Source: Candidatus Scatomonas pullistercoris (lineage in GTDB: Bacteria; Bacillota; Clostridia; Lachnospirales; Lachnospiraceae). From it: a stretch of 64,000 nt of DNA. The position numbers and the translations under genes are program-made. Of the stretch, positions 27,845 through 38,186 are shown piece after piece. The number at the start of each line of letters is the position of its first letter. The stretch's first letter is position 1. The stretch covers positions 25,307 through 89,306 of the forward strand of contig DVOO01000019.1 of NCBI GenBank assembly GCA_018713515.1, in the 5' to 3' direction. Below the pieces are notes generated by a model. That model was given only the letters and a program-made list of their open reading frames with translations, made no database searches and was not told the DNA's origin.

Positions 27845-29026
27845 TTATTCTTCTATTTCCATTACTTCCGCGCTTTGGACCGCCTCATCCAGCAGACCGT
27901 CAATCACATCCGCCAGTTTTTCTTCCGAATGCCGGATGGTCCGCAGGTTCGGTTTTGTCACCGGGTGCTTGGCCACAAAAATGGTACAGCAGTCTTCATA
28001 GGGCAGAACCGATGTTTCATATGTTCCGATCTTCAGGGAAATATCCACGATTTCCTGCTTGTCAAAACCGATCAGCGGCCGGAACACCGGCAGTGTACAC
28101 ACTTCATTGGTACAGGCCAGGCTGTGGACGGTCTGGCTGGCTACCTGCCCGATGCTTTCCCCCGTGATCAGAGCCAGTGAACCATCCTCTTCCGCCATCT
28201 TTTCCGCAATTTTCATCATATACCGGCGCATGATAATAGTCAGCTCATCATGGGGGCATTTTTCATAGATTGCCAGCTGAATGTCTGTAAAATTCACGAT
28301 GTGCAGCCGGATAGGCCCACTGTATCTGGCTACGAGCCTGGCCAGATCAATCACCTTCTGTTTTGCCCGGTCGCTGGTGTAGGGCGGCGCGTGAAAATAG
28401 ACCGCATCAATCTTCACGCCCCTTTTCGCGATCATATAACCTGCCACCGGTGAGTCTATCCCCCCGGACAGCAGCAGCATGGCGCTTCCGTTGGTCCCCA
28501 CAGGCATGCCGCCGGGTCCCGGAATCTCTTCTGAGTAAATATATATTTTCTGGCGCACTTCCACCGTCAGCCAGATATCCGGCTGATGGACATCTACCCG
28601 CATGCCGGGGCAGGCCGCAAGAATCGCCCCTCCCAGCTCCCGGTTCAGTTCCATGGAATCCATGGGATAACTTTTTCTGGCCCGGCGGGCATGCACCTTA
28701 AAACTCCTGGTGGAAGCCGGATATACTTTCTGCACATAGCCAACCACCGCTTCCGCCAGCTTCTCATATCCCTGATCTTCGGTCACAACCACGGGACAGA
28801 TTGCCGCAATTCCGAAGACCCGTTTCAGTGCTTCTACCGTTTCCTCAAAGTCATATGCTTCCTCGGGGAAAGCGTAAATACGGCCCTGCTCTTTCGTTAC
28901 TCGGAAATTTCCCTCTACCTTTTTCAGCGCTCTCCGGATATGCTCCACCAGTGCATCCTCAAAAATATATCTGTTTTTTCCCTTAATTCCAATCTCCGCA
29001 TATTTGATCAGAAATGCTTGATACAT
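27845..29026 (-). CDS. thiI: tRNA 4-thiouridine synthase ThiI (no rhodanese domain)
   Basis: Adenylates uridine 8 of tRNA and inserts sulfur (s4U8); also linked to thiazole synthesis in some bacteria. The 393-residue protein has the N-terminal ferredoxin-like and THUMP domains and the PP-loop in LLSGGIDSPVAGYM. It ends after the adenylation domain: the C-terminal rhodanese domain of the E. coli enzyme is absent. ATG at 29026 (AAGGAG 6 bases upstream) is chosen over 29047. It lies 17 bases after a dedicated cysteine desulfurase, the pairing known from Bacillus NifZ-ThiI. Confidence 0.95.
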   Translation of the reverse strand: MYQAFLIKYAEIGIKGKNRYIFEDALVEHIRRALKKVEGNFRVTKEQGRIYAFPEEAYDFEETVEALKRVFGIAAICPVVVTEDQGYEKLAEAVVGYVQKVYPASTRSFKVHARRARKSYPMDSMELNRELGGAILAACPGMRVDVHQPDIWLTVEVRQKIYIYSEEIPGPGGMPVGTNGSAMLLLSGGIDSPVAGYMIAKRGVKIDAVYFHAPPYTSDRAKQKVIDLARLVARYSGPIRLHIVNFTDIQLAIYEKCPHDELTIIMRRYMMKIAEKMAEEDGSLALITGESIGQVASQTVHSLACTNEVCTLPVFRPLIGFDKQEIVDISLKIGTYETSVLPYEDCCTIFVAKHPVTKPNLRTIRHSEEKLADVIDGLLDEAVQSAEVMEIEE

Positions 29027-29043
29027 ATCGTTCTCCTTCATCT

Positions 29044-30198
29044 TCACCGCCTGGTATACCGGCGCAGCACAGGCACCAGACTGCGCAGCGTCTCCAGCGT
29101 GTAGTCAATCTCTTCCGGGGTTGTCTCCTCCGCCAGGCTGAAGCGGATGGCTGAATCCAGTTCCTCCCGGCTGCATCCAATGGCTGTCAGGGTTGCGCTG
29201 CTGCCCCGCTTATGGCTGGAGCAGGCGCTGCCGGCCGAGACATAGATCCCCTTATCTTCCAGGGCGTGCAGCAGTACTTCACTGCGGATTCCCAGTACGG
29301 AAGCATTCAGAATATGGGGCGCACCCTCTTCCAGGGGCATTCCATGAATCACGATACGCTCCAGTCCCGACAGGCCTTCCGCCAGCCTGCACTTCATGGC
29401 CCGCATGTGCTCCGTCTTTCCCTCCAGCCTTTCATAAGAAATTCTGGCTGCCTCTCCCAGACCCGCAATCCCGGAAACATTATCTGTCCCCGACCGCATG
29501 CCGTTCTGCTGTCCGCCTCCGAATATAAGCGGATGCAGCCGGACTTTTTCGCCTGCGTAAAGGAATCCGATGCCCTTGGGCCCGTGAATCTTGTGCCCGC
29601 TGGCAGACAGCAGATCCACCTGCAGACGCCTGGGGTAAATTCTGTATTTCCCGAATGCCTGGATGGCGTCCACATGGAAATAGGCATGGGGACATTTCTC
29701 TTTTACCATCTCTCCGATCTCCGCCACCGGCTCCAAAGAACCGATCTCATTATTTACGTACATGACAGAAACCAGAATCGTATCCGGAGTCAGAGCTTCC
29801 CTCAGGACATCCAGTCTGATCACGCCCCGGGGATCCACAGGAATCCTCACCACCTCAAAGCCCAGCTCCTCCAGATGGGCTGCCGGAGCCGCCACCGCTG
29901 CATGCTCTATCTGGGAAATAATGATCCTGTTTCCCCAGCGGTGGTTCGCCATAGCCGCACCTGTCAGCGCCCAGTTATTGGATTCCGTCCCTCCGGAGGT
30001 AAAAAATATTTCCTTTTCCTGAACTTTCAGGATTTCCGCAAGGGTTTCGGACGTTTTTTTCAGATATTTTTCCGCCTCCACCCCCTTCCGGTGCAGGGAA
30101 GACGGATTTCCGTAATCCTCCATCATGGTCTTTACCACGATCTCTTTCACTTTCTCATAGCATCGGGTCGTGGCGGAATGGTCTAAATATACTTCCAT
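29044..30198 (-). CDS. Cysteine desulfurase (NifS/IscS family, ThiI partner)
   Basis: PLP enzyme that removes sulfur from cysteine as a protein persulfide. The 384-residue protein has the PLP-lysine in SASGHKIHGPKG and the persulfide-forming cysteine in SAGSACSSHKRG. A GGAGG ribosome site precedes ATG 30198. Immediate linkage to thiI suggests that it directly feeds sulfur to ThiI for s4U, bypassing the missing rhodanese domain; a wider iron-sulfur role is not excluded. Confidence 0.93.
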   Translation of the reverse strand: MEVYLDHSATTRCYEKVKEIVVKTMMEDYGNPSSLHRKGVEAEKYLKKTSETLAEILKVQEKEIFFTSGGTESNNWALTGAAMANHRWGNRIIISQIEHAAVAAPAAHLEELGFEVVRIPVDPRGVIRLDVLREALTPDTILVSVMYVNNEIGSLEPVAEIGEMVKEKCPHAYFHVDAIQAFGKYRIYPRRLQVDLLSASGHKIHGPKGIGFLYAGEKVRLHPLIFGGGQQNGMRSGTDNVSGIAGLGEAARISYERLEGKTEHMRAMKCRLAEGLSGLERIVIHGMPLEEGAPHILNASVLGIRSEVLLHALEDKGIYVSAGSACSSHKRGSSATLTAIGCSREELDSAIRFSLAEETTPEEIDYTLETLRSLVPVLRRYTRR

Positions 30199-30218
30199 CT
30201 TTTCCTCCTGTCAACCTG

Positions 30219-30959
30219 CTAATCCTGTTCCAGCAGATACATCAAAATAGAGAGCGCCGCAAGCCCGGCCGTTTCTGTCCGCAAAATCCTTTTTCCCAGG
30301 GTAATCGGCTCAAAACCGGCTTCCCGGGCCAGCTTTACTTCCTCTTCCTCAAAGCCGCCCTCGGGCCCTATCAGAATTCCGACGGATGCACCCGGCGAAA
30401 TTCCTTCCAGAATTCTTCTCGTTCCGCTGATACCGTCTTCCCGTTCATAGGGAATGAGCCTGATATCCAGCCCGACGGCCATCTCCAGTGCTTCCTGAAA
30501 TCTGCAGGGAACCGCCACTTCCGGCTGAATCATACGTTTCGACTGCTTTGCCGCACTGGCCGCCACAGTATTCCACCTGGCGGTTTTTCCCGCTGCCCGC
30601 TTCTGGTCCAGCTTCACTACACACCGTCTGGAAATTGTCGGAATGATCTGATACACGCCCAGCTCTACAGACTTCTGGATAATCCATTCCATCTTTTCTC
30701 CCTTAGGCAGGCACTGAAACAGATACAGCCTGGAGGGAAGCTCCTTTCCCGGCTTCTGCGCATCCAGAATTTCCGCCAGAACCTCCTCCTGCCCCACCGC
30801 CGCTACTCTGCAGGTGTATTCCCACTCATCTCCGCAGCTGATCAGGATCTGCTCTCCCGCCCGCATACGGAGCACATTTCGGATATGGTGCACATCCTCT
30901 CCCGTAATCCGGACCATCCCTCCGCCCAGCTGTTCCGGGCTTACAAAAAAGCGGTACAT
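30219..30959 (-). CDS. rsmE: 16S rRNA m3U1498 methyltransferase RsmE
   Basis: SPOUT-class methyltransferase acting on the decoding region of 16S rRNA. The 246-residue protein has an N-terminal PUA-like domain (DVHHIRNVLRMRAGE) and the knotted C-terminal half with IGPEGGFEEEEV and LGKRILRTETAGLAAL, both typical of RsmE. It follows prmA by 13 bases, the conserved Gram-positive pair yqeT-yqeU. Confidence 0.95.
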   Translation of the reverse strand: MYRFFVSPEQLGGGMVRITGEDVHHIRNVLRMRAGEQILISCGDEWEYTCRVAAVGQEEVLAEILDAQKPGKELPSRLYLFQCLPKGEKMEWIIQKSVELGVYQIIPTISRRCVVKLDQKRAAGKTARWNTVAASAAKQSKRMIQPEVAVPCRFQEALEMAVGLDIRLIPYEREDGISGTRRILEGISPGASVGILIGPEGGFEEEEVKLAREAGFEPITLGKRILRTETAGLAALSILMYLLEQD

Positions 30960-30972
30960 CTCTGTCTTCCTT

Positions 30973-31923
30973 TCATTTTCTGGCTGTGATGGATACCCAC
31001 TCTCCCTGACGAGTAACCTCCAGCACCGTAAATCCCGCCGCCTCCACGGCTTCGCGGACCTCCAGCTCTTTTACATCCAGAATTCCGGATGTGATATAAA
31101 TTCCTCCCGGCTTCAAATGCCGTCCTACCACGGGGGTCAGCGGTATCAGCACATCAGCCAGAATATTCGCCGTCACCAGATCGTACCGCTCCCTTCCCGC
31201 CGTCTGCTGAACCGTTTCATCATCTATGATATTGCCGATCAGCATGGTAAAATCTCCGGGGGCGATTCCATTGGCTGCCTTATTGTCCTCCACAGCCGGA
31301 ACCGCGCAGGGATCCAGATCGGTTCCCAGGGCATGGGCGGCTCCCAGCTTCAGAGCAATAATGGAAAGTATCCCGCTTCCGGTTCCCACATCCAGCAGCT
31401 CCATTCCCGGCTTTACGTATTTCTTCAGCTGACGGATGCAGAGCTGCGTCGTTTCATGCATGCCTGTCCCAAAGGCAGTTCCCGGATCCATGTGGATAAT
31501 CATTTTATCCCGGTCCTCTTCTTTTGTCTCCTCCCAGGAAGGAATAATCAGAATGTCATCCACATAAAACTGTTTAAAATACTGCTTCCAGTTATTGATC
31601 CAATCCTTATCCTCCGTCTCGGATCTGGCAATGCTGCCCTCGCCGATCTCCATAAAAGCCCGAAGCTCCTCCATCTCCCGGCATATCCTTCTTAAAACCG
31701 TCTCGTTGTCCTCCCCGGGTTCCAGATAAAAATTGACATAGGCAACCCCATCGTCCTCCGGGAGTTCCGGAAGGATATCCACAAACATCTGCTGCTTTTC
31801 CTGCTCTGTCAGTGGCTGCTTATCCTCTATCTCCACGCCCTGAACGCCCAGATCTGCCAGAATGGCGCTTATGACATCCTCCGCGCCGCTTACAGTCTTA
31901 ATCGTATATTTGTTCCATTTCAT
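30973..31923 (-). CDS. prmA: Ribosomal protein L11 methyltransferase PrmA
   Basis: SAM-dependent trimethylation of ribosomal protein L11. The 316-residue protein has the N-terminal substrate domain and the catalytic domain with DPGTAFGTGMHETT, motif I LLDVGTGSGILSI and the later VTANILADVL. AGGAGG precedes ATG 31923. It starts 12 bases after the AEC transporter stop, so they are co-transcribed. Confidence 0.95.
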   Translation of the reverse strand: MKWNKYTIKTVSGAEDVISAILADLGVQGVEIEDKQPLTEQEKQQMFVDILPELPEDDGVAYVNFYLEPGEDNETVLRRICREMEELRAFMEIGEGSIARSETEDKDWINNWKQYFKQFYVDDILIIPSWEETKEEDRDKMIIHMDPGTAFGTGMHETTQLCIRQLKKYVKPGMELLDVGTGSGILSIIALKLGAAHALGTDLDPCAVPAVEDNKAANGIAPGDFTMLIGNIIDDETVQQTAGRERYDLVTANILADVLIPLTPVVGRHLKPGGIYITSGILDVKELEVREAVEAAGFTVLEVTRQGEWVSITARK

Positions 31924-31935
31924 TACTCATTCCTC

Positions 31936-32862
31936 CTATAAAACAGCCGCCGCCGTCAGACTGACGGTCACAATTGACAACAGCGTGGTGATCACGATTC
32001 CCCGGGCCAGCGTATCCGCTTTCAGGTGATGCTCCTGTGCCGTCATAAGCGGCAGATTGCCGGCCGGCATGGCAATGAGCAACAGAGCCGTGCAGAACAT
32101 CTTTTCATCCGGCACAAGCTCCCGAAGAACCAGCCCCAGCAGAACGGGCAGCGCCAGCATTTTTGCCAGACAGAAAAAATCCAGACGGATATTGCTGAAC
32201 AGACTGCGAAGCCGCATCCTGGACAGCGACGCCCCCAGCACCAGCATGGACAGAAAAGTAGTGGCTCCTCCCGCATAGCTGAGCGTACTGGACAGCACCT
32301 CCGGAAGAGACACTTCAAACCAGAACAGCAGAAGGGCAATCACGCCGCTGACCGTTCCCACGTTTACAAATGTACGCCAGGTGATTTTCTCTTTTCCGCT
32401 GTCCTTTCCAGCCGTCAGCACATGGAGGCCATGGGTATAAAACAGGAAATTGAAAAAAAGATTGAAAATCACCAGATAGAGCAAACCCTCCGGCCCCAGA
32501 ACCGCCGAGACCACCGGAATCCCGATGAATCCCACATTCGCGTAGACCAGCATAACATAATAAAATTTTCTCTCTTCCCCGCGCCCGCCAAAAAATCGGG
32601 ACAGAAGCTCTCCCAGAATCAACAGAACCGCGTAAACACCGGCAGACACCAGCGCCATCTCCAGTATATCCCTGTGGGTAACCCCCACATCCTGCTCCAT
32701 TGCGCTGGAAATAAGAAGCGCCGGATTTGTGACATTGACCACCAGGGCCGATATGGCCCGGGTCACGGATTCTGTCAGGAGCTCTTTCCTGCAGGCCCAG
32801 TATCCGATAAGAATCAGCAAAAAAATAACCAGCATCTGCTGGAAGATCATCGCCGTACCCAT
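31936..32862 (-). CDS. AEC-family (auxin efflux carrier-like) permease
   Basis: A 308-residue integral membrane protein with about ten hydrophobic segments and the two-repeat organisation of the AEC/MleP family, with conserved NPALL in the first half (residues 46-50) and IAMPAGNLP in the second. Bacterial members export or import small organic acids such as malate; the substrate here is unknown. It has its own promoter after the dnaJ terminator and heads the transcript prmA-rsmE-nifS-thiI, an unusual first gene for an RNA-modification group. Confidence 0.85.
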   Translation of the reverse strand: MGTAMIFQQMLVIFLLILIGYWACRKELLTESVTRAISALVVNVTNPALLISSAMEQDVGVTHRDILEMALVSAGVYAVLLILGELLSRFFGGRGEERKFYYVMLVYANVGFIGIPVVSAVLGPEGLLYLVIFNLFFNFLFYTHGLHVLTAGKDSGKEKITWRTFVNVGTVSGVIALLLFWFEVSLPEVLSSTLSYAGGATTFLSMLVLGASLSRMRLRSLFSNIRLDFFCLAKMLALPVLLGLVLRELVPDEKMFCTALLLIAMPAGNLPLMTAQEHHLKADTLARGIVITTLLSIVTVSLTAAAVL

Positions 32863-32903
32863 ATGCAGCTCTCTATCCTCTCATTTTCCTTCGCATCCGT
32901 TTT

Positions 32904-32932
32904 ATCATACACGAAAATGGCTGGAATGTAAA
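32904..32932 (-). promoter_or_regulatory. Promoter of the AEC-prmA-rsmE-nifS-thiI operon
   Basis: On the minus strand: -35 TTTACA (32927-32932), 17 bases, -10 TATGAT (32904-32909). Confidence 0.7.
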
Positions 32933-32941
32933 CCGAAAGAG

Positions 32942-32981
32942 AAAAAAGGAAGCATTTGAGGATTAATCCTCAAACGCTTCC
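32942..32981 (-). terminator. Terminator overlapping the end of dnaJ
   Basis: A 15-bp stem (arms within 32948-32981, one mismatch) with a TTAA loop, followed on the minus strand by six Ts. The upstream arm encodes the last codons of DnaJ and the loop includes the stop codon. Confidence 0.9.
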
Positions 32982-34132
32982 TTTACTCTGTCCATAAAGC
33001 CCTTTTTCTTTTTTCCGCCCTTTTCCGTCTTCTCCTCCTGCGGCCGGTTTCCGCAGGCCGCGTCGAACTGGATCAGCGCTTCCTTTGCCTCCTGAGACAG
33101 CTTGGTAGGCACCTGCACAACCAGAGTCACGTAGTGATCTCCCCTCACACTCCTGTTGCGGAGAGAAGGAACTCCCTTTTCCCGCAGCCGGATACGGGTA
33201 TTGGTCTGGGTACCCGGCTTCACATTATAGATCACCTCGCCGTCCACGGTCTGTATCTTCAGATCTCCGCCCAGGGCTGCCTGCGCGTAGGTCATGGGCA
33301 CTGTGGAAAAGATATTCATGCCATCGCGCTCAAAGACCGGACTTCTGGCCACCTGCACTTCCACCAGCAGATCCCCGCGCCCGCCTCCGTTGCGCCCCGG
33401 TTCTCCTTTTTCCCGGATGCGGATACTCTGTCCGTCATCAATACCCGCGGGCACGGATACCTGAATTCTCTTCTTGCTGGAGGTAAATCCGGTTCCCCGG
33501 CAGGCAGGACATTTTTCCCTGATGATTTTTCCGGTACCGCCGCAGTCCGGGCAGGTCTGCACATTCCGAACCATCCCGAACAGAGACTGCTGGGTATACG
33601 TCACCTGGCCGGATCCATGGCATTTGGAACACGTTTCCGGAGAGGTGCCCTTTTTTGCGCCTGTGCCTCCGCATTCTGTACACGGATCCTTCAGCATCAG
33701 TTCGATTTCCTTCTCGCAGCCGAACACCGCCTCCTCAAAGGAAATATGAATCACCGCCCGGAGATTCGCACCTCTCTGGGGACCGCTGCCGGAACGCCGG
33801 CTTCTCCCGCCGCCGAAAAGATCCCCAAAAATATCCCCGAAAATATCGCCCATATCGCCGCTGAAATCGAAGCCGCCAAAACCTCCGGCCCCGGCTCCGC
33901 CGCCTTCAAAGGCCGCATGGCCAAACTGGTCGTACTGCCTCCTCTTATCCGGATCGCTTAAGACCGAATATGCCTCTGTTGCCTCTTTAAATTTTGCTTC
34001 TGCCTCCTTATCCCCCGGATTCATATCCGGATGATATTTTTTTGCCAGCTTCCGGTACGCTTTCTTGAGAGTCGCTTCATCGGCTCCTTTGTCGACTCCA
34101 AGGACCTCATAATAATCTCTTTTTTCAGCCAT
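32963..34132 (-). CDS. dnaJ: Chaperone protein DnaJ (type I)
   Basis: J-domain co-chaperone that stimulates the DnaK ATPase. The 389-residue protein has the HPD motif in YHPDMNPGD (residues ~32-36), a Gly-rich linker with [10 protein letters not shown], four zinc-binding CxxCxGxG repeats ([32 protein letters not shown]) and the C-terminal substrate domains. It is the last gene of hrcA-grpE-dnaK-dnaJ and its stop lies in the terminator loop. Confidence 0.97.
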   Translation of the reverse strand: MAEKRDYYEVLGVDKGADEATLKKAYRKLAKKYHPDMNPGDKEAEAKFKEATEAYSVLSDPDKRRQYDQFGHAAFEGGGAGAGGFGGFDFSGDMGDIFGDIFGDLFGGGRSRRSGSGPQRGANLRAVIHISFEEAVFGCEKEIELMLKDPCTECGGTGAKKGTSPETCSKCHGSGQVTYTQQSLFGMVRNVQTCPDCGGTGKIIREKCPACRGTGFTSSKKRIQVSVPAGIDDGQSIRIREKGEPGRNGGGRGDLLVEVQVARSPVFERDGMNIFSTVPMTYAQAALGGDLKIQTVDGEVIYNVKPGTQTNTRIRLREKGVPSLRNRSVRGDHYVTLVVQVPTKLSQEAKEALIQFDAACGNRPQEEKTEKGGKKKKGFMDRVKEAFED

Positions 34133-34158
34133 AAAATCTCACCTCAACACCGCAACAA

Positions 34159-34198
34159 GGCTGCTGGGGATGGTCTCCTGCGGCCGTCCCCGGCAACC
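34159..34198 (-). promoter_or_regulatory. Intercistronic hairpin between dnaK and dnaJ
   Basis: A 12-bp stem (34159-34170 with 34187-34198, one mismatch and one wobble) in the 109-base gap. No U tract follows, so it may act as an mRNA processing or stability element that sets the dnaK:dnaJ ratio; this is inference. Confidence 0.5.
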
Positions 34199-34241
34199 TG
34201 CTGTCTTTTTCCTGCTCCCGGAGGAGTACTGTTTTTAAGAT

Positions 34242-36206
<1,965 letters not shown>

Positions 36207-36872
36207 TTAATTTGCCACCTTTACCATGCTGTGGCGTACCACCATATCTTTATATATATATCCCTTCTGGAATTCTTCTACAATTATATTTTCGCCGACC
36301 GATTCATCCTCCACATGCATGACGGCATTGTGAAGATTGGGATCAAATTCCTTCCCCACTGCCTCGATCACGCTAACTCCCATATCGGACAGAACTGTGG
36401 TAAACTGCTTGTAAATCTTATTCATTCCCTCCACAAAAGGATCTTCCGCATCCTTCGCCGTGGCCAGGCCCCGTTCAAAATTGTCAACCACCGGCAGGAT
36501 TTTCTCCACGACATCTTTGGCGCCGACCACATACATGCCGGTCTTTTCCTTTTCTGTGCGCTTCCGGTAATTGTCGAACTCAGCCATCTGGCGGGTCAGC
36601 TTATCGGTCAGTTCTTCAATTTTCTCATCTTTTTTGTCCTTTTTCTCTTTCTTCTTGCCGAAAAACTTTCTGTCCTTATCCTTTGCAGCCTCCTGCTCCT
36701 GAGCGGGCGCCGCCTCTTTTTCTTCCTCTGCGCCGGCAGTCTCTGCCTTTTCTTCACCGCCAGTCTCTTCAGACGCAGTCTTTTCTTCCTGCGTATTTTC
36801 CCCCTCTGCCTCTCTGGTGTCCACCTCTTTTTCTTCTTCCATCTTTGTATTTTCTTTATCTGCCAAAATCAT
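36207..36872 (-). CDS. grpE: Nucleotide exchange factor GrpE
   Basis: Releases ADP from DnaK. The protein has a long acidic, Glu-rich N-terminal extension (residues ~10-70) followed by the coiled coil and the beta domain with LPVVDNFERGL and FDPNLHNAVMHV. Three starts are possible (GTG 36878, ATG 36872, TTG 36866); ATG 36872 is chosen because AAAGG lies upstream at a tolerable distance, but TTG 36866 has GGAG 6 bases upstream and is nearly as good. Between hrcA and dnaK, as usual. Confidence 0.93.
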   Translation of the reverse strand: MILADKENTKMEEEKEVDTREAEGENTQEEKTASEETGGEEKAETAGAEEEKEAAPAQEQEAAKDKDRKFFGKKKEKKDKKDEKIEELTDKLTRQMAEFDNYRKRTEKEKTGMYVVGAKDVVEKILPVVDNFERGLATAKDAEDPFVEGMNKIYKQFTTVLSDMGVSVIEAVGKEFDPNLHNAVMHVEDESVGENIIVEEFQKGYIYKDMVVRHSMVKVAN

Positions 36873-36917
36873 CTCCACCTTTCCGGTTCTGCCTCAGCAA
36901 TGCGTCCTCTGGCCGCA

Positions 36918-37970
36918 CTATGTGCCTGGCTCATCCTTTTTCTTAAATATGGAATCCAGCTGTACCTTCAGCGTTTTCAGATTATCCACTACATTCTCAT
37001 AATCCATGCGCTTTGGTCCAATGATGCCGATTGTGCCTTTCATGCCCTCGCCCAGATCGTAGCTGGCCGTTACTACGGAACAGTCGCTCATGGTCTGTAT
37101 CGGCGACTCTTTTCCAATATATATCTGGATGCCGGTACCGGCTTCATCGCCGTCCTCCGACGTCTCCTTCAGCATATCCACCAGCTCCTTCTTATCCTCA
37201 AGGGCAGAGATCAGCTGGCTGGCCCGGGACTTATCCGCCAGCTCCGGATATTTAAAAATGTTGGTGGCTCCGCTGGTATAGATCGGCATATCTTCTTCAT
37301 CTCCCTGAATTGCCTCGGCCACCGTATCCACCACCTGACTGATTACCTTGCTGTGGATGCCCGCCTGCTGTTTCATCTTCTGAATCATATCTAAACTGAT
37401 CTCTCCCAGGGTCAGACCGTTCAGCTGGGTATTCAGCAGCAGGTTCAGCTTCAGAACCTGCTCGTCATCGATGGCCTCCTCCAGATCAATCAGCTGATTC
37501 TTCATCAAATTGCCCTCGGCCACGATAACGGCCAAAACCTGGTTTTCCGCAACCCGGGACAGCTGGATAAACTTCAGCTTCGTCTGATGGTAGGTAGGCC
37601 CCGTAATCATGGTTGCATAGTTTGTATTGGATGCCAGTACTCTCACCACCTGCTTCAGAACCTTTTCCAGGCGGTCCGTCTTCTCGATCATCAGCTCCTT
37701 GATCTCCGTAACCTCCTGCTCTTTTTCCTGCATCAGCTCATCCACATATAATCTGTATCCTTTATCGGAAGGAATGCGGCCGGCGGAAGTATGGGGCTGA
37801 AGAATATAGCCCATCTCTTCCAGATCCGACATCTCATTCCGAATCGTGGCGGAGCTCAGATTCAAATCCGTATATTTGGATATGGTACGGGAGCCAACCG
37901 GCTCCCCAGTCTCCAGGTAGGTTTTGATAATCGCTTTTAATATGATTTTTTTTCTTTCATCCAAATCCAT
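36918..37970 (-). CDS. hrcA: Heat-inducible repressor HrcA
   Basis: Binds CIRCE operators and represses chaperone operons; its folding depends on GroEL, which gives the feedback. The 350-residue protein has the N-terminal winged helix (SRTISKYTDLNLSSATIRNEM) and the conserved PHTSAGRIPSDKGYR segment that follows. It heads hrcA-grpE-dnaK-dnaJ and is preceded by a perfect CIRCE, so it is autoregulated. Confidence 0.97.
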   Translation of the reverse strand: MDLDERKKIILKAIIKTYLETGEPVGSRTISKYTDLNLSSATIRNEMSDLEEMGYILQPHTSAGRIPSDKGYRLYVDELMQEKEQEVTEIKELMIEKTDRLEKVLKQVVRVLASNTNYATMITGPTYHQTKLKFIQLSRVAENQVLAVIVAEGNLMKNQLIDLEEAIDDEQVLKLNLLLNTQLNGLTLGEISLDMIQKMKQQAGIHSKVISQVVDTVAEAIQGDEEDMPIYTSGATNIFKYPELADKSRASQLISALEDKKELVDMLKETSEDGDEAGTGIQIYIGKESPIQTMSDCSVVTASYDLGEGMKGTIGIIGPKRMDYENVVDNLKTLKVQLDSIFKKKDEPGT

Positions 37971-38024
37971 ACCTGTGAGCTCCTCTCTTCAAAATAGTGG
38001 CAGATGCCATCGATCTTAGACTTG

Positions 38025-38051
38025 TTAGCACTCAATAAAATAGAGTGCTAA
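38025..38051. promoter_or_regulatory. CIRCE operator of hrcA-grpE-dnaK-dnaJ
   Basis: Perfect TTAGCACTC (38025-38033), 9 bases, GAGTGCTAA (38043-38051). A solitary half-site TAGCACTC at 38069-38076 lies between the -35 and -10 of the promoter just upstream. Confidence 0.98.
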
Positions 38052-38064
38052 TATCTATGCTCTT

Positions 38065-38093
38065 AAGATAGCACTCTCTTCCTTATTTGTCAA
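38065..38093 (-). promoter_or_regulatory. Sigma-A promoter of the hrcA operon
   Basis: On the minus strand: -35 TTGACA (38088-38093), 17 bases, -10 TATCTT (38065-38070). The spacer contains the extra CIRCE half-site. Confidence 0.8.
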
Positions 38094-38108
38094 CACCTTT
38101 TCTGTGAA

Positions 38109-38152
38109 AAAAATATGAGCGGGGCCTCTCCCGGTCAGAGAGGCGCCCCGCT
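38109..38152 (-). terminator. Terminator after uvrB
   Basis: AGCGGGGCCTCTC (38118-38130) pairs with GAGAGGCGCCCCGCT (38138-38152) with a 2-base bulge; on the minus strand it is followed by CATATTTTTTTC. Confidence 0.8.
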
Positions 38153-38186
38153 TTTCTTCGCCAAAATCCCTGCAAACCGCAGCGGA

